Shown here: positions 24,301-32,628 of the stretch, piece after piece
Layout: every line of letters starts with the position of its first letter
Position numbering within the stretch: position 1 is the stretch's first letter
Origin: Oerskovia turbata
GTDB taxonomy: Bacteria > Actinomycetota > Actinomycetes > Actinomycetales > Cellulomonadaceae
Assembly (NCBI RefSeq): GCF_000718325.1
Contig: NZ_JOFV01000005.1
Coordinates: 62,001 to 126,000, forward strand
Length of the DNA stretch: 64,000 bases
Direction of reading: 5' to 3'
Made by a program: the position numbers and the translations under genes
Notes under the pieces: model-generated
What the model was told of the DNA's origin: nothing
Seen by the model: only the letters and a program-made list of their open reading frames with translations
Databases searched by the model: none

Positions 24301-25615
24301 GGAGGCCTCCTCGGCGGATCGGGACGGCCGAGGACGCGGGGGTCTGCGTGCCGAGGCTCGACTCGTCGGCGTCGTCGTCGGTCTCGCGCCAGTCGTCGGG
24401 CAGCATGTGGTCGAGCACGTCGTCGACGCTGATGGCGCCGAGCAGGCGCTTCTCGTCGTCGAGCACGGGCAGGGCCAGCAGGTCGTACGCCGCGAGCAGG
24501 CGCGTGACGCGCCCGAGCGGCGCGTCGGGGCGCACCCACTCGATGTCGGAGTCGAGCACCGACCCGACCGACACGTGCGGGGGCTCGCGCAGGAGCTTCT
24601 GGAAGTGCACGACGCCGAGGAAGCGCCCGGTGGGCGTCTCGAGCGGGGGGCGCACGACGAACACGAGCGCGGCGAGCGCGGGCGGCAGGTCCTGCCGGCG
24701 GATCTGCGCGAGAGCGGTGGCGATCGTGGTCTCGGGGCCGAGGACCACGGGCTCGGTCGTCATGAGGCCGCCCGCGGTGTCCTCGTCGTACGCGAGGAGC
24801 CGGCGCACGTCGCGCGCCTCCTCGGGCTCCATGAGCTCGAGGAGCTCGGCCGCCTGCTCCTGGGGGAGCTCGTGGAGGAGGTCGGCGGCGTCGTCGGGCT
24901 GCATGGCCTCCAGGACGTCGGCCGCGCGGTCGGTGTCGAGGCCCGAGAGGATCGCGACCTGGTCGTCCTCGGGGAGCTCCTCGAGGACGTCGGCGAGGCG
25001 CTCGTTGTCGAGTGCCGTGGCGACCTCGAGGCGGCGCGTGTCGCCGAGGTCGTGCAGGACGTCGGCGAGGTCGGCGGGCTTGAGGTCGTCGTACGCCGCG
25101 AGCAGGCGGGCGGCGCCCTGGGTCTCGGGCGTCCCGGCGAGGCCCGTGACCGCGCCGATCTCGACGACGAACGCGTCGCCGCGCCGCCGGATCCCCAGCG
25201 CGCCCGGGGTCGTGTGGCGGCGCACGAAGAGCTGGTTGACGAGCCAGTCGCCCGTGCGCTGCTTCTCGATCGAGAGGTCCTCGACCGTCGCGGACCCGGA
25301 GCCGTCGACGAACTGCACGGTCCGGTCGAGCAGCTCGCTCACCGCGAGGGTCTCCATGGCGCGCTGCTCGAAGCGGCGCATGTTCACCAGGCCGGTGCTG
25401 ATGACCTGTCCCGCGTCGATGCTCGTGACGCGGGTCAGGGGGAGGAAGACGCGCCGTCGCCCGGGCACCTCGACCACGAGGCCGACGGCCCGCGGGGCCC
25501 CCTTGGGGCGGAGGAGGACGACGACGTCACGCACGCGTCCGACCTGGTCACCGAGGGGGTCGAACACCGCCGTGCCAGCCAGGCGCGCGACGAAGACGCG
25601 GGTAGTTGCACTCAC
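24293..25615 (-). CDS. Soluble PRC-barrel / MgtE_N / CBS protein
   Basis: A 440-residue protein built from the cytosolic sensor parts of the MgtE magnesium channel but with no membrane domain. A PRC-barrel-like segment comes first (GTAVFDPLGDQVGRVRDVVVLL, about 14-35). The superhelical MgtE_N repeats follow (LADVLEELPEDDQVAIL, AADLLHELPQEQAAELLELM, about 185-285). A CBS pair closes it (about 290-410, ending SVDDVLDHMLPDDW). It may sense magnesium or nucleotides and act on a partner, possibly the DUF1003 protein. GTG 25615 lies 6 nt after a minus-strand TAGTCT box, indicating a leaderless start. Confidence 0.87.
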   Translation of the reverse strand: MSATTRVFVARLAGTAVFDPLGDQVGRVRDVVVLLRPKGAPRAVGLVVEVPGRRRVFLPLTRVTSIDAGQVISTGLVNMRRFEQRAMETLAVSELLDRTVQFVDGSGSATVEDLSIEKQRTGDWLVNQLFVRRHTTPGALGIRRRGDAFVVEIGAVTGLAGTPETQGAARLLAAYDDLKPADLADVLHDLGDTRRLEVATALDNERLADVLEELPEDDQVAILSGLDTDRAADVLEAMQPDDAADLLHELPQEQAAELLELMEPEEARDVRRLLAYDEDTAGGLMTTEPVVLGPETTIATALAQIRRQDLPPALAALVFVVRPPLETPTGRFLGVVHFQKLLREPPHVSVGSVLDSDIEWVRPDAPLGRVTRLLAAYDLLALPVLDDEKRLLGAISVDDVLDHMLPDDWRETDDDADESSLGTQTPASSAVPIRRGGLRG

Positions 25616-25752
25616 GTCGCAAGACTACGCACCGCTCGGTGCGGTGGCGCTCCGACCGTCCGGGGACCTGGAGGAGAGGAGGTGCCGACCATGTGCTGAC
25701 CGTGTGCCGAGCGGTCGGGTAGTGGCGACGTGCTGGACGCCCGCGATGATCT

Positions 25753-25800
25753 CTGATTGAATCTGACATTAATAGACGCGAATCCGTCAGAATCAATCAG
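25753..25800 (+). promoter_or_regulatory. Operator of the amino-sugar operon
   Basis: Two 15-bp arms (25753-25767 and 25786-25800) form an inverted repeat with a single mismatch, built on CTGATTGA and TCAATCAG, 64 nt upstream of the DeoR start. The region is AT-rich and contains TAATAG between the arms. It is probably the autoregulatory DeoR-family operator. Confidence 0.65.
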
Positions 25801-25863
25801 GCAGGCCCTGAGGTGGTCCGGCTCGCAGCGCAGGCGCTGCGGCCCCGAGGCAGGGAGAGACGC

Positions 25864-26763
25864 ATGGCACGCCACGAGGACCCGGCCGTCGGCGACGCAC
25901 CGGGGGGGCTCAGCAAGTCCGTCCGGTGGGAACGCATGCTCGCGCTGCTCGCCGACCGGCAGCGGCTGTCCGTGACGGAGGTGTCCGAGCAGTTCGGCAT
26001 CTCCGAGTCGACTGTGCGCCGTGACTTCGACCAGATGGCCGACCGGCGCCTCGCGCACCGCACCCACGGCGGCGTCGTCGCAGCGTCCGTCGCCTACGGC
26101 CTGCCCGGTCGGTACGGCCAGCAGGTCGACGACCGCCAGCTCGTGGCCGAGGCCGCCGCGCGGCTGGTCGCGGAGCGTCACACCGGCCAGCCCGTCGTCG
26201 GCTTCAACGGCGGCCGCACCACGACGCTCGTCGCCAAGGCGCTCGGTGAGATCTCCGACCAGGCGTCCGAGCAGGCGGCCCGGCACGGCGAGCACGTCTA
26301 CACCGTCGTCACGAGCGCCCTCAACATCGCGACCGACCTCGTGCTGCGTCCCCAGGTGCGCATGGTGTGCCTGGGGGGCACCGCCCGCGCGCAGTCCTAC
26401 GAGCTCACGGGACCCCTGGCCGTGACGATGGCCCGGAGCCTGTGGCTCGACGTGCTCGTCGTCGGGATGGTCGGCATCGACGTGCACGCCGGGCTCACGT
26501 GCGCCGACCCCGACGAGGCAGGGGTCACGACCGCACTGGTCGAGCACTCGCGTGCCGTGGTCGCCGTCGGGACCTCCGACAAGCTCGGGGTCCGCTCGTT
26601 CGCACAGATCTGCGACCTCTCCGCCGTCACCACGCTCGTCACCGACGCAGGCGCGACCGAGGCGCAGCTCGCCCCCCTGCGGGACGCCGGGATCGAGGTC
26701 GTCGTCGTCCCCACGGCACCTCCCTCACCTCCCACCGTCCCGTCCACGACGTCCGCACCATGA
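25864..26763 (+). CDS. DeoR-family regulator of the amino-sugar operon (AgaR-like)
   Basis: A 299-residue regulator. The N-terminal winged helix (RWERMLALLADRQRLSVTEVSEQFGISESTVRRDFDQMADRRL, then HRTHGGVV) is the DeoR signature. The C-terminal sensor carries FNGGRTTTLVAKAL, MVGIDVHAGLTCADPDEAGVTTALVEHS and GTSDKLGV, as in sugar-phosphate-sensing members. ATG 25864 follows AGGGAGAG. It heads a five-gene operon for sugar-phosphate catabolism and has an inverted repeat upstream, so autorepression with induction by a pathway phosphate is likely. Confidence 0.9.
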   Translation: MARHEDPAVGDAPGGLSKSVRWERMLALLADRQRLSVTEVSEQFGISESTVRRDFDQMADRRLAHRTHGGVVAASVAYGLPGRYGQQVDDRQLVAEAAARLVAERHTGQPVVGFNGGRTTTLVAKALGEISDQASEQAARHGEHVYTVVTSALNIATDLVLRPQVRMVCLGGTARAQSYELTGPLAVTMARSLWLDVLVVGMVGIDVHAGLTCADPDEAGVTTALVEHSRAVVAVGTSDKLGVRSFAQICDLSAVTTLVTDAGATEAQLAPLRDAGIEVVVVPTAPPSPPTVPSTTSAP

Positions 26764-26822
26764 CGGACGCCGGGCGCGCGCGGTCCGCGCACCCGGTGGC
26801 CCCACCAGAAGGGTTCGACACC

Positions 26823-27719
26823 ATGAGCACCTCCCACGTCAGCGCCGAGATCGCGAGCCAGCCCCAGGTCTGGCGCGAGGCCGCGCGCCTCGCGGCCGAG
26901 AGCGCCGCGGTCCTCCCGCAGCCGGGCGAGCGCGTCGCGATCGTCGGCTGCGGCACGTCCTGGTTCATCGCGCAGGCCTACGCGGCCCGCCGTGAGGAGC
27001 TGGGCCAGGGCGTCACCGACGCGTTCGCGGGCAGCGAGTACCCGGTGGACCGTGACTACGACCGGGTCGTGGCGATCACGCGCTCCGGGACCACGACCGA
27101 GATCCTGCACCTCCTCGACGTGCTCGGCGACCGTCAGCGCACCCTGGCGATCGTGGGCGACCCGACGTCGCCGGGCGCGCGCGCCGCGGACGACGTGGTC
27201 GTGATGCCCTTCGCCGACGAGCAGTCCGTGGTCCAGACCCGGTTCGCGACGGCCGCGCTCACGCTCCTGCGCGCCGGTCTCGGCGACGACGTCGAGGCGC
27301 TCTCGGCCGCGGCCGAGGACGTCGTGGGGTGGCAGGTCCCCGAGGAGGTCCTGGCCCGCACCCAGTTCACCTTCCTGGGCCGCGGCATGGCCGTGGGGCT
27401 CGCGAACGAGGCCGGGCTCAAGATGCGCGAGGCCTCGCTCGCCTGGGCCGAGTCGTACCCGGCCATGGACTACCGCCACGGCCCGATCAGCATCTCCGAC
27501 GAGACGAGCGCCGTGTTCCTCCTCGGCCCCGAGGTCCCGGGGCTGGTCGAGGACGTCTCCCGGACCGGCGCCCTGGTGGTCCGCTTCGACGAGGACGCGC
27601 AGATCACGCTCGTGCGCTGCCAGCTCCTCGCGGTCGCGAACGCCGAGCGCAAGGGCCTGGACCCCGACGCCCCGCGCCACCTGACGCGCTCGATCATCCT
27701 GGCGGACGTCGCATCATGA
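26823..27719 (+). CDS. agaS: SIS-domain sugar isomerase/deaminase, AgaS-like
   Basis: A 298-residue protein with two SIS domains like the isomerase half of GlmS. The first carries VAIVGCGTSWFIAQAYAARREE and ITRSGTTTEILHLLD, which bind sugar phosphate; the second starts near FLGRGMAVGLANEAGLKMREAS. In aga operons AgaS converts galactosamine-6-phosphate to tagatose-6-phosphate with loss of ammonia. That fits the downstream PfkB kinase and class II aldolase, but another amino-sugar phosphate is possible. AGAAGGG precedes the ATG. The stop overlaps the next ATG by 4 nt. Confidence 0.82.
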   Translation: MSTSHVSAEIASQPQVWREAARLAAESAAVLPQPGERVAIVGCGTSWFIAQAYAARREELGQGVTDAFAGSEYPVDRDYDRVVAITRSGTTTEILHLLDVLGDRQRTLAIVGDPTSPGARAADDVVVMPFADEQSVVQTRFATAALTLLRAGLGDDVEALSAAAEDVVGWQVPEEVLARTQFTFLGRGMAVGLANEAGLKMREASLAWAESYPAMDYRHGPISISDETSAVFLLGPEVPGLVEDVSRTGALVVRFDEDAQITLVRCQLLAVANAERKGLDPDAPRHLTRSIILADVAS

Positions 27720-28789
27720 GGCCCGGGGAGGAGCAGGTCGCCTTCCCCGTCGCCACGGAGCCCGCGTCGTCGTCCCGGCCGCCGTCCGCGCCGTCGCCCT
27801 CGCCGTCCTCGCGCGGCAGGGCGGCGGGGGCGGGGCTCCGCCCGGCGGTGATCGCGCTCGACGTCGGCGGGACCGACATCAAGTCCGCGCTGGTCGCGCG
27901 CGGCGCCCGCCCGGGTGTGCCCGACGAGATCCTCGTCGAGCGCGTGGTGCCCACGCGCGCCGCGCAGGGACCCGAGGCCTCGGTCGCCGCGGTCCTCGCC
28001 GCGGTCGAGGCGCTGCGGGCCGAGGTCCCGGCGGGCTACCAGGTGCGCGGGGTGGGCCTCGCGGTGCCCGGCACGGTCGACGAGGCCGCCGGCGTCGTGC
28101 TCAACGCGGAGAACCTCGACTGGGTGGACCTGCCGCTGCGGCAGGTCGTCGCGGACGCGACGGGGCTGCCCGTGGGGTTCGGCCACGACGTGCGTGCGGG
28201 CGGCCTCGCGGAGGCCCGGCTCGGCGCGGGCCGCGGCGAGCCCGACCACGCGTACGTGTCGGTCGGGACGGGGATCGCCGCGGCGATCGTGCTGCGCGGC
28301 GAGGTCTACGCCGGGCGCGGGTTCGCGGGCGAGCTGGGTCACGGGGGCGTGCGCGGCGGGACGCCGTGCCCCTGCGGCGGCAGCGGGTGCGCCGAGACCT
28401 ACGCGTCGGCCGCCGGCATGGCGCGCAGCTACCGCGAGCTCACGGGCGCGTCGGCCAGCGAGGTGCCCGGCTCGGCCGAGGTCCTGGCCCGGGCGCAGGC
28501 CGGCGACGACGTGGCGCGCGAGGTGTGGGACCGCGCGGTCGACCGGCTCGGCGAGCTCGTCGCCGCGATGGTCCGCGTCCTTGCCCTCCCTGTCGTCGTG
28601 ATCGGTGGCGGGCTCGTGCGTGCGGGCGACGACCTCATGGTCCCGCTCGACGCCGCGGTGCGGTCCTACCTGACGATCCACCCGGCCCCTCGTCTCGTCC
28701 CGGCCGTGCTCGGCTCGGCCGCCGGCACGTACGGCGCGACCGTCCTCGCGTGGGACGCGGTGGCCGCGAGCGACCTGGAACCGATGTGA
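27716..28789 (+). CDS. ROK-family sugar kinase
   Basis: A 357-residue ROK kinase. A Pro/Ser-rich N-terminal stretch of about 40 residues precedes the phosphate-binding IALDVGGTDIKSALV. The catalytic region is near FGHDVRAGGLAEARLG. The zinc-binding ROK signature GGTPCPCGGSGCAETYAS is complete. Being between AgaS and the tagatose-6-P kinase homologue, it probably phosphorylates the incoming amino sugar (GalNAc, galactosamine or similar) on carbon 6. This implies uptake as free sugar and not by PTS. It starts with an ATGA overlap and ends with a GTGA overlap. Confidence 0.87.
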   Translation: MRPGEEQVAFPVATEPASSSRPPSAPSPSPSSRGRAAGAGLRPAVIALDVGGTDIKSALVARGARPGVPDEILVERVVPTRAAQGPEASVAAVLAAVEALRAEVPAGYQVRGVGLAVPGTVDEAAGVVLNAENLDWVDLPLRQVVADATGLPVGFGHDVRAGGLAEARLGAGRGEPDHAYVSVGTGIAAAIVLRGEVYAGRGFAGELGHGGVRGGTPCPCGGSGCAETYASAAGMARSYRELTGASASEVPGSAEVLARAQAGDDVAREVWDRAVDRLGELVAAMVRVLALPVVVIGGGLVRAGDDLMVPLDAAVRSYLTIHPAPRLVPAVLGSAAGTYGATVLAWDAVAASDLEPM

Positions 28790-29769
28790 GGGGCGCGCAG
28801 CGGTTCGCGGCGCGGGTCCTGTGCCTCACGCCGAACCCGGCCTGGGACGTGACCTACGGCGTCGACCGCCTGGACCCGGGCGAGGCGCTGCGGGTCCGTT
28901 CGGTCGCGGCCCGTGCGGGCGGCAAGGGGGTCAACGTCGCCCGCGTCGTACGGGCGCTGGGCGGCGACTCGGTCGCGGTCGCCCCCGTGGGCGGGCTCCT
29001 CGGGCCCGCGTTCGCGGCGGACCTCGACGCAGCGGGGCAGCCCGCGTCGCTCGTGCCCGTCGCGGGGGCGCTACGGCAGGCGGTCGCGGTGGTCCCGGAG
29101 CACGCGGGGCCCGACGACGGCGGTCACCCCACGGTCCTCAACGAACCCGGGGCGCCGCTCACCGCGCAGGAGTGGGCGCTGTTCGTGCGCACCGCGGTCG
29201 GGCTCGCGGGGGACGGGACGGTCGTGACGATCTCCGGCTCCCTGCCGGTGGGCACGACGCAGGACCGGTTCACCGACCTGGTGCGGGCGCTGCGGGAGAC
29301 CGGCTGCCCGGTCCACGTCGACGCCTCGGGGCCGGGCCTGCTGTGGGCCGCCCGGGCGGGCGCCGACCTCCTCAAGCCCAACCGTGCCGAGCTCGCCGAG
29401 GCGACCGGGGTGCCCGGCCTCACCGAGGGCGTGGCCGCGCTGCAAGCGCTCGGGGCGCGCGCCGTCGTCGTGACCGACGGCGAGAAGGGCCTCGCGGCGT
29501 TCGAGCCCGGGTCCACGACCCCGGCCGCCCGCGCACGGCTCGACGTCCCCGTGCAGGGCAACCCGACGGGCGCGGGCGACGCGGCCATGGCGGCGCTCGC
29601 GGTGAGCGCCGGGAAGCCCTGGGCCGAGCGACTGGCCCTGACCGTCGCCACGTCGGCCGCGGCGGTGCTGCAGCTGGTCGCGGGCGAGGTCGACCCCCAG
29701 GACGTGCGCCGCCTCGGCGCCCGCGTCCTCACCGAGAACCTGACCGACACCAGCACCACGGAGGACTGA
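28786..29769 (+). CDS. PfkB-family hexose-phosphate kinase (1-phosphofructokinase / tagatose-6-P kinase type)
   Basis: A 327-residue PfkB kinase of the FruK/LacC branch. LTPNPAWDVTYGVDRLDPGEALRV opens the domain. ARAGGKGVNVARVVRALGG is the substrate-binding loop. The C-terminal NPTGAGDAAMAALA holds the catalytic Asp and anion hole. In this operon it would turn tagatose-6-phosphate into tagatose-1,6-bisphosphate for the aldolase that follows. Fructose-1-phosphate as substrate cannot be excluded. GTG 28786 overlaps the kinase stop by 4 nt. Confidence 0.85.
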   Translation: MRGAQRFAARVLCLTPNPAWDVTYGVDRLDPGEALRVRSVAARAGGKGVNVARVVRALGGDSVAVAPVGGLLGPAFAADLDAAGQPASLVPVAGALRQAVAVVPEHAGPDDGGHPTVLNEPGAPLTAQEWALFVRTAVGLAGDGTVVTISGSLPVGTTQDRFTDLVRALRETGCPVHVDASGPGLLWAARAGADLLKPNRAELAEATGVPGLTEGVAALQALGARAVVVTDGEKGLAAFEPGSTTPAARARLDVPVQGNPTGAGDAAMAALAVSAGKPWAERLALTVATSAAAVLQLVAGEVDPQDVRRLGARVLTENLTDTSTTED

Positions 29770-30606
29770 ATGCCGCTCGTCACCGCCCACCAGCTCGTCG
29801 ACCGGGCCCGCGCCGAGAGCCGCGGGGTCGGAGCCTTCAACGTGATCCAGGTCGAGCACGCGGAGGCCTTCGTCGCCGCGGCCGCCCGCGCGGGCACGGG
29901 CGTCGTCCTGCAGATCAGCCAGAACGCCGCCCGCTACCACGGCGGCCTGGAGCCGATCGCGCTCGCGACGCTCGCCGTCGCGCGGGCGTCGAGCGCGCCG
30001 GTAGTCGTCCACCTGGACCACGCCGAGGACCGTGCCCTCGTGAGCGAGGCCGTCCGGCTGGGGTTCACCTCGGTCATGTACGACGGGTCCGCGCTCGACT
30101 ACGAGCGCAACGTCGAGGCCACGGCCGACGTCGTGCGCGAGGCGCACGCCCGCGGGGTCTTCGTCGAGGCCGAGCTCGGCAAGGTCGGGGGCAAGGACGG
30201 CGTGCACGCGCCGGGCGTGCGCACCGACCCCGCGGAGGCCGTCGCGTTCGTCGCGGCGACCGGGGTCGACGCGCTCGCGGTCGCGGTCGGATCGTCGCAC
30301 GCCATGACGGACCGGACGGCGTCGCTCGACTTCGAGCGGATCGCCGGGCTGCGCGCCGCCGTGCCCGTCCCGCTGGTGCTGCACGGCTCGTCGGGGGTCG
30401 CCGACCACGACCTGTCGCGCGCGGTCAAGGAGGGCATGACGAAGATCAACATCTCGACGCACCTCAACAACACGCTCACGCAGGCGCTGCGGGCCTACCT
30501 CGACGAGCACCCGACCGTCGTCGACCCCCGCAAGTACCTGGGTGCGGGCAGGGACGCGATGCGCGACGAGGTCGTGCGCCTGCTGGCCGTGCTCGACGCG
30601 GTCTGA
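29770..30606 (+). CDS. Class II ketose-bisphosphate aldolase (GatY/KbaY/Fba type)
   Basis: A 278-residue zinc-dependent aldolase. The motifs are GVGAFNVIQVEHAEAFVAAA, VVVHLDHAED (metal and catalytic His/Asp), GFTSVMYDGSALDYERNV, EAELGKVGGKDG, the metal histidine of VAVGSSHAM, VLHGSSGV, and GMTKINISTHLNN. It splits a ketose-1,6-bisphosphate into dihydroxyacetone phosphate and glyceraldehyde-3-phosphate, the last step of the operon's pathway. Context favours tagatose-bisphosphate; fructose-bisphosphate is the alternative. The ATG directly abuts the kinase stop, with GGAGG upstream. Confidence 0.9.
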   Translation: MPLVTAHQLVDRARAESRGVGAFNVIQVEHAEAFVAAAARAGTGVVLQISQNAARYHGGLEPIALATLAVARASSAPVVVHLDHAEDRALVSEAVRLGFTSVMYDGSALDYERNVEATADVVREAHARGVFVEAELGKVGGKDGVHAPGVRTDPAEAVAFVAATGVDALAVAVGSSHAMTDRTASLDFERIAGLRAAVPVPLVLHGSSGVADHDLSRAVKEGMTKINISTHLNNTLTQALRAYLDEHPTVVDPRKYLGAGRDAMRDEVVRLLAVLDAV

Positions 30607-30680
30607 GCGCGCGGGCCCCCGTCGCTCCCCCCTGAGCGAACTCCCTCGCCTCACACCGACATGTACGGGAGACTGGGCAG

Positions 30681-31553
30681 ATGAGCATGACTCGTCCCAA
30701 TTCCGCGCCCAAGGTCCCGACGCTGCCGAGCGGGGAGCAGGTCGCGTCCTACGCGACCTACCTCGAGGCGCAGAAGGCCGTCGACTACCTCTCCGACAAC
30801 AAGTTCGCCGTCGAGTTCGTGACCATCGTCGGTACCGACCTGCGCATGGTCGAGCGGGTCATGGGCCGCCTCACGTACGGGCGGGTGGCGCTCGCGGGCC
30901 TCGCGTCCGGTGCGTGGTTCGGTCTGTTCGTGGGTCTGCTGCTGTACATGTTCAACAGCGGTGGCGGGCTGATGCTCGCCGCGATCGGCCTGGGTGCCGG
31001 CTTCGGCCTGCTCTTCTCGGTCCTGTCGTACTCGCTCACTGGCGGCAAGCGCGACTTCACGTCGTCGAGCCAGATCGTCGCGTCGTCGTACGCGCTGCTG
31101 TGCCTCGCGGAGCGGGCGGGCGACGCGCGTCGCCTCCTGTCCCAGATGCCCGACGGCGCCGCGGCCGTCGCGCGTCGGGTCCCGCCGGTCGCGGGCCAGC
31201 CCGGGCAGCCGGGGCAGCCGGCCCAGTGGGGTCAGCCGGGCCAGGCGTCCGGACAGCAGCCGGGTCAGCAGGGGCAGCCGTGGGGGGCGCAGCAGCCGCA
31301 GGCGCCCGCTCCGGCCGTGAGCCCGGTCCAGCCGAGCGACGCGCCGGCGCAGCCCGCGCCGCCGGTCCGGACACCCGACCCGCGCTGGACCACGCCGTCG
31401 GGTGCGCCCCGCTACGGTGCGATGCGCAGCGACGTCACGCCGACCGCCCCGGCCGACGGTGCACCGGTCGAGGGGCAGGGCGCCCCGGCGGCCGACGCCC
31501 AGGCCGCCGCCGAAGGCCCGGCCGACGAGACGTCGTCGGGCACGCGCGGCTAG
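30681..31553 (+). CDS. General-stress-type membrane protein with Pro/Gln-rich tail
   Basis: A 290-residue protein. The N-terminus (about 22-65, ASYATYLEAQKAVDYLSDNKF onward) resembles the general stress protein 17M/YflT-like fold. Two membrane helices follow (ALAGLASGAWFGLFVGLLLYMF and LMLAAIGLGAGFGLLFSVLSY, about 71-120). The last 120 residues are a disordered GQPGQP-type Pro/Gln/Gly tract, then an Ala-rich end. The role is unknown; the tail suggests an interaction region. A GGGAG lies before the ATG; ATG 30687 is an alternative start. It is convergent with a TetR gene and the two stops are 1 nt apart. Confidence 0.75.
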   Translation: MSMTRPNSAPKVPTLPSGEQVASYATYLEAQKAVDYLSDNKFAVEFVTIVGTDLRMVERVMGRLTYGRVALAGLASGAWFGLFVGLLLYMFNSGGGLMLAAIGLGAGFGLLFSVLSYSLTGGKRDFTSSSQIVASSYALLCLAERAGDARRLLSQMPDGAAAVARRVPPVAGQPGQPGQPAQWGQPGQASGQQPGQQGQPWGAQQPQAPAPAVSPVQPSDAPAQPAPPVRTPDPRWTTPSGAPRYGAMRSDVTPTAPADGAPVEGQGAPAADAQAAAEGPADETSSGTRG

Positions 31554-31554
31554 G

Positions 31555-32547
31555 TCAGCGCGCCGCCCGCTCGGCGGCGGCCTTCGCCGCGTCGCGCTCG
31601 CGCTTGCGCGCCTCCTTGAGCCGCTTCTCGGCTTCCCGGACCGCCTTCTCCGCCTCGCGGCGCGCCTTGGACGCCTCCTTGACCTGGGGGTCGCGCGCGT
31701 ACTGCTCCGCCGCCGCGCGCTCCTCGGGCGCGGGGAGAGGCGAGTCGGCGCGCTTGGCGGGTGAGCGGTCGATGTAGACCCCGACCCCGTCGAGCACGCG
31801 CTCGAGGCCGAACACGACGTCGTCAGCCCCGTCGTCCTCGCTCAGGTACGCCCCCGACGCCACGACGGGGTGCAGGAACGGGAAGCGCTCGGGCGTCACG
31901 AGCTCGGAGAAGACCTCGGCGTACGCGGCACCGCTCACGTCGCGACCCGTCGGGTCCTGCCGGGCGCCGCGCAGCTCGCGCTGGATCCGGGCCGCGCCCT
32001 GCGCGTAGCTCGTGACGAGCATGATCATCGCCAGCTTGTCCTCGTCCGTGAGGGAAGTGCCGTGCATCGCGCGCAGGCCGAGGTCCACGAAGCGCAGGTT
32101 GTTGGGCGTGAGCGGCACGCCCTGGACCGCGACGTCGAGGAACCACGGGTGGGCCTCGTAGATCGCGAGCGTCGCGAGGGCGAACTCGCGCAGCCCGCGC
32201 CGCCACGTCGGCTCGCCGCCGTCGGGGATCCGCCCCTCCATGACCGCGTCGACGTCGGCCCGTGCACCCGAGGGGAGGTCGACGTCGATCGCCTGCTCCT
32301 GCATGAGGAGCAACAGGTCGTCCTTGCTCGTGACGTAGCGGTACAGCGACATGGTCGTGTACCCCAGGGCCGCGGCGAGCTTGCTCATCGAGAGCGCCGC
32401 GAGCCCCTCGGCGTCGGCGATCTCGATGGCCTGCTCGACGATCCGCTCGATGCTCAGCTCGCGGCGCGGGCCGCGCTGCGGGTTCTCGGCCACGCCCCAC
32501 GCCAGGGCGATGGCGTGGGGCAGGCCGGGATCGGTGGTGTCCGTCAT
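31555..32547 (-). CDS. TetR-family repressor with charged helical tail
   Basis: A 330-residue TetR regulator. The helix-turn-helix is at about 30-76 (RIVEQAIEIADAEGLAALSMSKLAAALGYTTMSLYRYVTSKDDLLLLM), followed by a TetR_C-like ligand domain. Residues from about 285 form a highly charged Lys/Arg/Glu/Ala coiled coil that is not part of the standard fold, making the protein longer than usual. The start is 6 nt after a minus-strand GATGAT box, suggesting a leaderless mRNA. It lies just downstream of the DrrAB-like exporter on the same strand and is its probable repressor. Confidence 0.87.
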   Translation of the reverse strand: MTDTTDPGLPHAIALAWGVAENPQRGPRRELSIERIVEQAIEIADAEGLAALSMSKLAAALGYTTMSLYRYVTSKDDLLLLMQEQAIDVDLPSGARADVDAVMEGRIPDGGEPTWRRGLREFALATLAIYEAHPWFLDVAVQGVPLTPNNLRFVDLGLRAMHGTSLTDEDKLAMIMLVTSYAQGAARIQRELRGARQDPTGRDVSGAAYAEVFSELVTPERFPFLHPVVASGAYLSEDDGADDVVFGLERVLDGVGVYIDRSPAKRADSPLPAPEERAAAEQYARDPQVKEASKARREAEKAVREAEKRLKEARKRERDAAKAAAERAAR

Positions 32548-32628
32548 GGGTACATCATCGCGGGTCCGGTCGGGGACGCGTCGGGACGGGCCGCGGCCAC
32601 GTCGTCACGCACCTGCTCGGGACCGCGC

